Shown here: positions 5,472 to 7,271 of the stretch, piece by piece | Numbering within the stretch: position 1 is the first letter of the stretch | How the letters are laid out: the number at the start of each line of letters is the position of its first letter | NCBI GenBank assembly: GCA_030147645.1 | Contig: JASBUY010000415.1 | Span: forward strand, 1 to 7,271 | Direction of reading: 5' to 3' | Length of the DNA stretch: 7,271 nucleotides | From: Aquabacter sp. | GTDB lineage: Bacteria; Pseudomonadota; Alphaproteobacteria; Rhizobiales; Xanthobacteraceae | The notes under the pieces: generated by a model | What the model was told of the DNA's origin: nothing | Databases searched by the model: none | Seen by the model: the letters and a program-made list of their open reading frames with translations, nothing else | Translations under genes and position numbers: made by a program

Positions 5472-7271
5472 TCAGATCACCCAATCGCGCGAGCCGGGCT
5501 GCTCCAGATAGCCCTTCTCGGCCAGATAGGCGATGACTTGGTCCGCCAATTCCTCCACGGATCTGTGGGCACCGTCGAGACGCAGTTCCGGTTGCTCCGG
5601 CGCCTCATAGGGACTGTCGATGCCGGTGAAGTCGCGGATCAGTCCGGCGCGGGCCTTGCCATAAAGCCCCTTCACATCGCGCGCCTCCGCCACCGCCAGG
5701 GGGGTATCGACATGGATCTCCACGAACTCCCCCTCCTGGAGCAGATCGCGGGCGAATTGCCGCTCGGCCCGGAAGGGGGAAATGAAGGAGACCAGGGTGA
5801 TGAGGCCGGCATCCACGAACAGCTTCGCCACCTCGGCGACGCGGCGGATGTTCTCAATCCGGTCGGTGTCGCTGAAGGCGAGGTCCTTGTTGAGCCCGTG
5901 CCGGATATTGTCACCGTCCAGCAGATAGGTGTGGCGGAAGGCGGCATGCAGCTTTTTCTCCACCAGGCCGGCAATGGCGGATTTTCCTGCACCCGATAGG
6001 CCGGTGAACCAGAGAACCACCGGCTTTTGCCGGTTGAGCGCGGACCGGGCCGTCTTGGAGACCTCCAGATCGTGCCAATGAACGTTGCTGGCGCGCCGGT
6101 GTGCCCCGCGGATCACCCCTGCGCCCACCGTTTGGTTGGTCATGCGGTCGATGAGGATGAAGGCGCCTGTTCCGGGAATGGCGTTGAAGGGATCGAAGGG
6201 GACGGGCTCGCGGAGCGTGAAATGGACCGCGCCCACTTCGTTCAAGGCGAGATCGCGGGCGGGCTCCTCGCCATAGGTCGAGACATTCACCTTGTGGCGC
6301 AGCGCCGCGACGCTCGCTCCGACCGTGCGCGTGCCGATCTTCATGAGATAGGCCGCGCCGGGCTTCAGCACCTCCTCCGCCATCCAGATGACATGGGCGT
6401 CCAAGGCGTCGCTGAGTTCGGGCCGTGCCGTGGCGGCGCTCAGCACATCGCCGCGCGAGACGTCGATCTCGTCTTCCAGCGTGAGCGTCACCGCCTGTCC
6501 CGCGACTGCGCGCGGCAGCGATCCATCGGCGGTCACGATGGCCTTCACCCGGCTGGACCGGCCGGAGGGGGAGACGACGAGCGCGTCGCCGGGGCTTACG
6601 CTGCCGCTGACGATCGTGCCGGAAAAGCCCCGGAAATCGAGATTGGGCCGGTTGACCCATTGGACGGGCAGGCGGAAGGGCAGGCGCTGCGCATCCCGCG
6701 CCACATCAATGTCTTCCAGATAGCGCAGCAGGCTCGGCCCCTGATACCAGGGCGTGCGCGGGCTGTTCTCCATGACATTGTCGCCATGGCGCGCGGAGAG
6801 CGGCACCGGCTGCAGCGTCTCGAACCCGAGTTCGGCGACCAGCGCGCGGTAGTCCGCGACGATGCGGTCAAAGGCGTCCTGCGAGAAGTCCACGAGGTCG
6901 ATCTTGTTCACCGCCAGCACCACGTGGCGAATGCCGAGCAGAGAGACGATGAAGGAATGGCGGCGCGTCTGGGGCAGGATGCCCTGGCGGGCATCCACCA
7001 GGATCACGGCGAGGTCGGAATTGGACGCGCCGGTCGCCATGTTGCGGGTATATTGCTCGTGCCCGGGCGTGTCCGCGACGATGAATTTGCGCCGCTCGGT
7101 CGCGAAGAAGCGGTAGGCGACGTCGATGGTGATGCCCTGTTCCCGCTCGGCGGCCAGACCGTCCACCAGCAGGGCGAAATCGATGGCGTCGCCCTGGGTG
7201 CCCACGCGCTTGGAGTCCGCCTCGAGGGTTGCGAGCTGATCGTCAGGCACGGCGCGGCTGTCGTGCAGCAG
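5472..7271 (-). CDS. cysNC: Bifunctional sulfate adenylyltransferase subunit 1 / adenylylsulfate kinase (CysN-CysC fusion), 5'-truncated by window edge
   Basis: The CysN part is the GTPase subunit that, with CysD, drives formation of APS from sulfate and ATP. The fused CysC part phosphorylates APS to PAPS, used for sulfate assimilation or sulfation. The frame runs out of the window: 599 residues are visible, beginning LLHDSRAV, and the GTPase P-loop lies just beyond the edge. GTG at 7250 is an internal Val codon. With the first visible residue as 1, the GTPase motifs are GITIDVAYR (46-54), DTPGH (67-71) and NKID (122-125), followed by EF-Tu-like beta domains. The APS kinase domain begins near 415 with Walker A GLSGAGKS (coded by complement of 5979-6002). 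[19 protein letters not shown], the KGLY motif and [11 protein letters not shown] come next. The same fusion is known as NodQ in rhizobia; nothing here shows a nodulation role. cysD is expected upstream, outside the window. cobD follows after 24 bases. Confidence 0.97.
   Translation of the reverse strand: MLHDSRAVPDDQLATLEADSKRVGTQGDAIDFALLVDGLAAEREQGITIDVAYRFFATERRKFIVADTPGHEQYTRNMATGASNSDLAVILVDARQGILPQTRRHSFIVSLLGIRHVVLAVNKIDLVDFSQDAFDRIVADYRALVAELGFETLQPVPLSARHGDNVMENSPRTPWYQGPSLLRYLEDIDVARDAQRLPFRLPVQWVNRPNLDFRGFSGTIVSGSVSPGDALVVSPSGRSSRVKAIVTADGSLPRAVAGQAVTLTLEDEIDVSRGDVLSAATARPELSDALDAHVIWMAEEVLKPGAAYLMKIGTRTVGASVAALRHKVNVSTYGEEPARDLALNEVGAVHFTLREPVPFDPFNAIPGTGAFILIDRMTNQTVGAGVIRGAHRRASNVHWHDLEVSKTARSALNRQKPVVLWFTGLSGAGKSAIAGLVEKKLHAAFRHTYLLDGDNIRHGLNKDLAFSDTDRIENIRRVAEVAKLFVDAGLITLVSFISPFRAERQFARDLLQEGEFVEIHVDTPLAVAEARDVKGLYGKARAGLIRDFTGIDSPYEAPEQPELRLDGAHRSVEELADQVIAYLAEKGYLEQPGSRDWVI

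Noticed and set aside
5445..5474. Possible stop-codon read-through joining CysNC to CobD
   Set aside because: The two genes share a frame with only TGA (followed by C) between them. Frame sharing has a one-in-three chance, however, and cobD has its own Shine-Dalgarno and start.
4308..5999. A 563-codon open frame on the + strand opposite cobD and the end of cysNC
   Set aside because: It is antisense to two well-recognised genes. The protein is rich in Gly, Arg, His and Gln with no recognisable domain. Long antisense frames are expected in high-GC DNA.
5472..7271. Nodulation or sulfated-signal role for the CysN-CysC fusion (NodQ)
   Set aside because: The fusion is common in ordinary sulfate assimilation, and no nod, sulfotransferase or nod-box signal is in the window.

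Overview
The window is a dense, high-GC stretch (hand-counted 60-base lines in coding DNA are mostly 60-70% GC) from a Gram-negative bacterium, most likely an alphaproteobacterium of the Hyphomicrobiales. The grounds are an LPS-heptose gene (hldE), aerobic-type cobalamin genes (cobO and cobQ with a cobU/cobP kinase), a fused cysN-cysC of the rhizobial NodQ type, and an alphaproteobacterial style of codon use. The genus cannot be fixed; a Xanthobacteraceae-like organism is only a guess.

Layout on the + strand: the 3' two thirds of hldE (heptose kinase/adenylyltransferase) enters from the left edge and ends at 959. A 277-base intergenic region follows. It holds a candidate promoter, a complete cobalamin (B12) riboswitch aptamer closed by an 8-bp helix (1008-1015 with 1177-1184), and a short expression platform with two hairpins just before a ribosome binding site. 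The riboswitch leads a tight operon: hupE (predicted metal importer, probably cobalt), cobU, cobO and cobQ. Junctions are +7 nt, a 4-base ATGA overlap and +4 nt.

Layout on the - strand: cysNC (sulfate activation) enters from the right edge and ends at 5472. cobD (cbiB), starting with GTG, follows after 24 nt. cobD runs head-on into cobQ, and the two coding ends overlap by 17 bases, with no visible terminator between them.

Together the cob genes cover a continuous late part of B12 synthesis: metal supply (HupE), adenosylation of the corrinoid (CobO), four side-chain amidations (CobQ), attachment of aminopropanol or its phosphate (CobD), and phosphorylation plus GMP activation (CobU). The + strand genes are expected to be repressed by adenosylcobalamin through the riboswitch. 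cobD lies on the other strand in a probable sulfur-assimilation transcript and escapes that control.

I found no new defence, mobile or otherwise undescribed system. No tRNA, rRNA, CRISPR, insertion sequence or phage signature is visible. The points worth a second look are the architecture of the riboswitch expression platform, the split regulation of cobD, the convergent overlap, and two AT-richer patches with rare codons in cobU and cobQ.
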